Shown: positions 60,726 through 64,000 of the stretch, piece by piece
Position numbering within the stretch: position 1 is the first letter of the stretch
How the letters are laid out: every line of letters begins with the position of its first letter
NCBI GenBank assembly: GCA_020186115.1
Contig: WSYJ01000157.1
Coordinates: forward strand, 868,001 to 932,000
Source: Histomonas meleagridis
Lineage: Eukaryota > Parabasalia > Tritrichomonadida > Dientamoebidae
DNA: 64,000 bases
Reading direction: 5' to 3'
Notes under the pieces: model-generated
Database searches by the model: none
What the model was told of the DNA's origin: nothing
Seen by the model: only the letters and a program-made list of their open reading frames with translations
Translations under genes and position numbers: made by a program

Positions 60726-61268
60726 TGTCTTCCTAAAGGTGATATGGTCACTTCCATCCTTTTGAGCTTAAAAAGTTCAATGTTATCGGGCGCAGACCGT
60801 TATGAACAATAAATAATTTTGAATACTTTACAAAGATGATGAATCGTGGAAAAATTCTTTATAGAATGTACTTAATGGCATTATGAAATTTTTTGTGTAT
60901 TACTCATTTATTAAGATATTGAAGAAATAAGGTTTTTGTTTATTTTTACTTTTTCTTCGCATATATATTTACAATCAAACAATGTACCACTGATAACAAC
61001 ACATCGCACTGAAGCTGAAAATATATCGTGTGATAAAAAAATATTCATTTTTTAAATTTTGACTGCACCTCTTATATAATATAATAATATTTTCATTCTT
61101 TTAAGCATATAATTTGTAATATCAATTTTGAACACAATAATTTGTAATGCAATTAACAATAATTTATTAATTGTAACACTCTGAATGAAGAAATGTTATA
61201 ACATTTCAGCAAAAAAATATAACAAGGCGCGTTATGCTGTCGAAACACGATTGCCAAAATCCACACCT
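60726..61268. other. Intergenic: promoter of the E2 gene and 3' flank of the RRM gene
   Basis: GGTCACTTCC (60746-60755) and GACCGTTAT (60795-60803) precede the E2 ATG and match the two recurrent start-proximal motifs. The rest (60830-61268) is AT-rich without a gene. Confidence 0.45.
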
Positions 61269-61898
61269 TCATGTGTATCCATTTATGGACTTTTTGCTGC
61301 GAAGACACGGCTCAACTCGTATCTGACGTCCATTGATGGTGGCATCTTGAAGATCATTGATGGCTTGTTGGGCATCCTGCTCATGCCGGAACTGTACAAT
61401 TCCATAACCGCGTGAAACTAATTGTCCTTGCGGATTTATGTTGGTTGGAATCTTGCAGGAAATGATGTCACCAAAGTTAGCAAATGCTTCATGTAATTGT
61501 GAAACTTCGATTAATGGATCAAGACCCTTAATGATAATCTTACCAAGACCCCTCCTCCTGATCCTTTTGGTCTCTGCATTTGCAATAGAAATACGAATTG
61601 GTTGGCCATCGAGCTTTACATAGTTAAACTCAGCAATGGCTTTCTCAGCCATTTTACATGTTTCAAAGGTGATGAAGGCAAAAGCATATGGACGACCATC
61701 ACGATCTTCACGGTACTTAATAGTAACTCCATCCGGAATAATCTTTCCAGCCCCTCTGAAAAGATCAATAAGGAAACCTTTTGTTACAGGGATCTCACGA
61801 CTTTCATAGTTCATAGGGAGATCTTCAACATAGATTGTACAATATTTTGGAGCATCCATAAAAAAATAATTTTCGTTGTAAAATGAATTTGAATTCAT
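61269..61898 (-). CDS. Two-RRM RNA-binding protein, PABP-like
   Basis: 209 residues from ATG 61898, or 196 from the in-frame ATG at 61859, which begins MDAPKYCTIYVEDLP and may be the real start. RRM1 has RNP2 TIYVEDLP and RNP1 in YAFAFITF. RRM2 has IIIKGLDP and RGYGIVQF with LHEAFANFGDIISCKI. The RRM1-linker-RRM2 layout resembles the first half of poly(A)-binding protein, but the other RRMs and MLLE domain are absent, so a small PABP-like or spliceosomal role is possible. Nuclear or cytoplasmic location cannot be told. Confidence 0.88.
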   Translation of the reverse strand: MNSNSFYNENYFFMDAPKYCTIYVEDLPMNYESREIPVTKGFLIDLFRGAGKIIPDGVTIKYREDRDGRPYAFAFITFETCKMAEKAIAEFNYVKLDGQPIRISIANAETKRIRRRGLGKIIIKGLDPLIEVSQLHEAFANFGDIISCKIPTNINPQGQLVSRGYGIVQFRHEQDAQQAINDLQDATINGRQIRVEPCLRSKKSINGYT

Positions 61899-62055
61899 TC
61901 AAAATTCAAAGGAATAGTGTCAAAATATTTTTGTTTGGTAAAATGTCACATTGAGCCATTCGTTTTTAAATGATAAAAAATAATTAAATATTGCAGCTTG
62001 GTCTGGAGCAAAATCTTTACTCAGAAAAACTTAAAACAAACTTTGTACAAAGTTT

Positions 62056-62613
62056 TTACTGAACAAAGCATCCGCGATGGTCATTGTTTTTTAATGAACT
62101 TTCGATGTTTTTCTTTATTTGGTAAAGTGCAATAATTGATTCTGTAATATTAATGTTATTCATTGCTGATATCTCTCTGTAAGGCACATTTAAACGATGT
62201 GCAAGCTCTTCTCCTTCTTCTTTGCTGATAACACGATTTTCAAGATCACATTTATTGGCACAAATGATTATTGGGATATTGTCGGCTGTATCTTTTGTGA
62301 TTTTGTTATAAATGTTCTCCACTGCTTCGAAAGAAGATCTAATATCTACGGAGTAAACAATGAGAAATCCATTATTGGTTTTAATGAAAAGATCATAGAG
62401 TCTTATAAAATCAGAATTCCCTGCTTCAAAGTGACTAGCAAAAACATCTACCGACTCATTGTCAATAATAAGTGTTCGATTGCTCATATCTTCAACTGTA
62501 GGATGGTAATCACCATAAAATTTTCCAACACGAAATTGATTGCATATGTTTCTTTTTCCTGTAAACTTTTCACCAACAATGCCAACGTTGAATATTTCTG
62601 TTTGGTTTTTCAA
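62056..62613 (-). CDS. Ras-like GTPase without visible ATG, CAAX box present
   Basis: 185 codons of Ras-superfamily sequence. The P-loop is GEKFTGKR, with Arg replacing the Mg-binding Ser/Thr. Switch II reads SHFEAGNSDF, far from DTAGQE. ANKCDLENRVIS gives a canonical NKxD, EISA a G5-like motif, and CFVQ a CAAX box of farnesyl type. The frame extends upstream to a stop at 62656-62658 without any ATG; the first codon shown is TTG. Either a first exon lies upstream (the coding strand has ACTAATCATAG at 62619-62629, similar to the ACTAAC...AG 3' splice motif of trichomonad introns) or the start is lost. Start therefore uncertain. Confidence 0.75.
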   Translation of the reverse strand: MKNQTEIFNVGIVGEKFTGKRNICNQFRVGKFYGDYHPTVEDMSNRTLIIDNESVDVFASHFEAGNSDFIRLYDLFIKTNNGFLIVYSVDIRSSFEAVENIYNKITKDTADNIPIIICANKCDLENRVISKEEGEELAHRLNVPYREISAMNNINITESIIALYQIKKNIESSLKNNDHRGCFVQ

Positions 62614-64000
62614 AATGTCTATGATTAGTAGCTCTGAACTGAAATCAACCGATTGTTAAGAAACGTATCGTTTTGCCAGAACGATATGCTTTGAATTCAT
62701 TGAAACATCTTGACACACTGTTCAAAAATTGACAGATTAAAACTGAGACAGGGTTAAATTTTTGCAAAAATTTTGACTAACTACAGTCAATTCCTTTAAA
62801 TTTTCATGAGAATATTTCATTTTATAATCATTTACCATTTTGATTATATAGTTTCCTGGAATAACATCACATTGTATATTATATTTTATTAAAATTAAAA
62901 GTCATTTTATTTTCACTTTTTTTTAAATTAATTTTGAGAAATTTCGAAGTGCTAAGATTTTTTAAAATTATCAGTGCCTTCCAAGAACACACAATGAATT
63001 TAGTTATTTAGTATATGAAAATGAGAAATTGTTGAATTTCTTCTCAAATTTGATCAAATCACAAAAATTGAATATTTTACGCATTGTAAAGTATTGTAAT
63101 GACAAAAAGTGATTTATCTTAAAGTCAAATATCTCAAATTCATATATAACAGTGAGGTTGATTTCGTTTGCATTAATTGCAACTATAAAATTCAGAATTA
63201 AAATTAAAAATAAATGGTTTTCTTGGTTAAATGACTCCCTTTTGCGGTTTTAATTATTTTTTGAAGAAACATGAAATGCTCCAAAATTTCCTGAAAAGTT
63301 GAATCGATTACATAAAAGTGACTTATAATTAGTACATTTTTTTTTTTTTTTGCTTCGATTAATATTTTTTTCTCTATATGCCTGTTATTATTATATGAAA
63401 AAAATTGAGCGTTAGGACCCTTTTTAAGGGTGGCGTCCAGGTACGATCAAAATCAATTTTTTCAATACTTTAGAAAAAACATGTTTTTGTTTTTCATATA
63501 TCTCAATGTATCTAATAAATTTTAAAATTTCTTGTTGATCCAGAAAATAATACTACATGAACTTTAAGTTTATTATGTTGTTTCCGAAAAAAGGAAGAAA
63601 AAATAAATTAATACAAAATTAATCAATATAATATAGAAACCAAATTATTGTAATTTTTTTGATACAAGCATCATATGGTATTATGTTTTATAGTGCTAGA
63701 AATCAAATAAATTAAAACAAAATCAAGAAACCCACAAAATGAAAAAAATTAAGTAAGTCTGTTCAAAGTCAAAATATTTCGATGATATTGAGTGATTTAT
63801 GATATTGTCAAAAGATTCTGACAAAATAAGCAAAAAAGTAATAATTATGTGTCACCCTAGACTTGAATTTTTGATTGATGCTTTTGGTTTTTGGCTTGCA
63901 ATATAAGAGAAAGTGATAGGGCGCCAGTGGTTTTATGCAAAAAATGCTCATTATTATCATTATTAATTTGATGTTTTACAATCGGACGCGTCCTTAAGAG
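62614..64000. other. Gene-free right end of the window
   Basis: No ORF, RNA gene or array that I can support. GGACCCTTTTTAAGGGT with GGCGTCC (about 63415-63438) is a GC-rich palindromic island, and ATAGGGCGCC lies at about 63917-63926; these could be an end of a mobile element continuing outside the window. GAGACAGGG at about 62747 recurs at 54468. Confidence 0.35.

Overview
The window looks like nuclear DNA of a parabasalid (trichomonad) protist. Tritrichomonas foetus is my best guess; this is inferred from gene content and composition, not proven. The sequence is very AT-rich. Most genes are single uninterrupted ORFs with short 5' leaders. It carries a BspA-like TpLRR surface protein, a large multi-pass membrane protein with a class III cyclase-like domain, DUF3447/ankyrin genes, small GTPases without standard switch residues, and eukaryotic cut-and-paste transposons of the Merlin and pogo/Tc1-mariner types.

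Layout. 1-7.7 kb is a dense housekeeping block: the end of a coiled-coil gene, an aldo/keto reductase, a Rho-like GTPase beside a RhoGEF, a basic coiled-coil protein, Mob1 and a chromo-barrel protein. 7.7-23.4 kb is accessory DNA: decayed ankyrin arrays in both orientations with a head-to-head junction near 14892, an orphan esterase fragment, one Ras-like gene, dispersed repeats, a dead pogo-like transposon (19134-20849, TA duplication) and a Merlin element (21198-23349) with long terminal repeats and an 8-bp duplication. 23.7-28.3 kb is one BspA-like LRR surface protein, followed by an orphan AGC-kinase tail and a frameshifted gene that joins a ubiquitin-like domain to an LRR/transmembrane protein.

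31-42 kb is a conserved core: Rictor (TORC2), a proline-rich repeat protein, Raptor (TORC1) and FANCI (Fanconi/ID complex), then tRNA-Pro(TGG). 42.7-45 kb is the best-preserved ankyrin gene. 45.4-53.7 kb encodes a 2778-residue BEACH-WD40 protein. 55.4-62.6 kb holds the cyclase-like membrane protein, a UBE2G-type E2, a two-RRM protein and a Ras-like GTPase with no visible ATG.

The most unusual signal is in the ankyrin genes. In the complete copy (42685-45047) every ankyrin segment is a whole number of codons, and each is separated from the next by a spacer of exactly 83 bp. The same 83-bp length recurs in most other arrays of the window, on both strands. Because 83 is not a multiple of three the spacers break the frame, yet I see no shared GT-AG ends. 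A second signal is a pair of start-proximal motifs (GCCACTTTT/AAAAGTGRC and a Myb-like AACGGTTTT) in front of many unrelated genes.

Functionally, Rictor and Raptor (TOR signalling), the Rho/RhoGEF pair and Mob1 (growth and cytoskeleton), FANCI (DNA repair) and BEACH (membrane traffic) form the conserved layer. The ankyrin, BspA and transposon regions are the fast-evolving layer.
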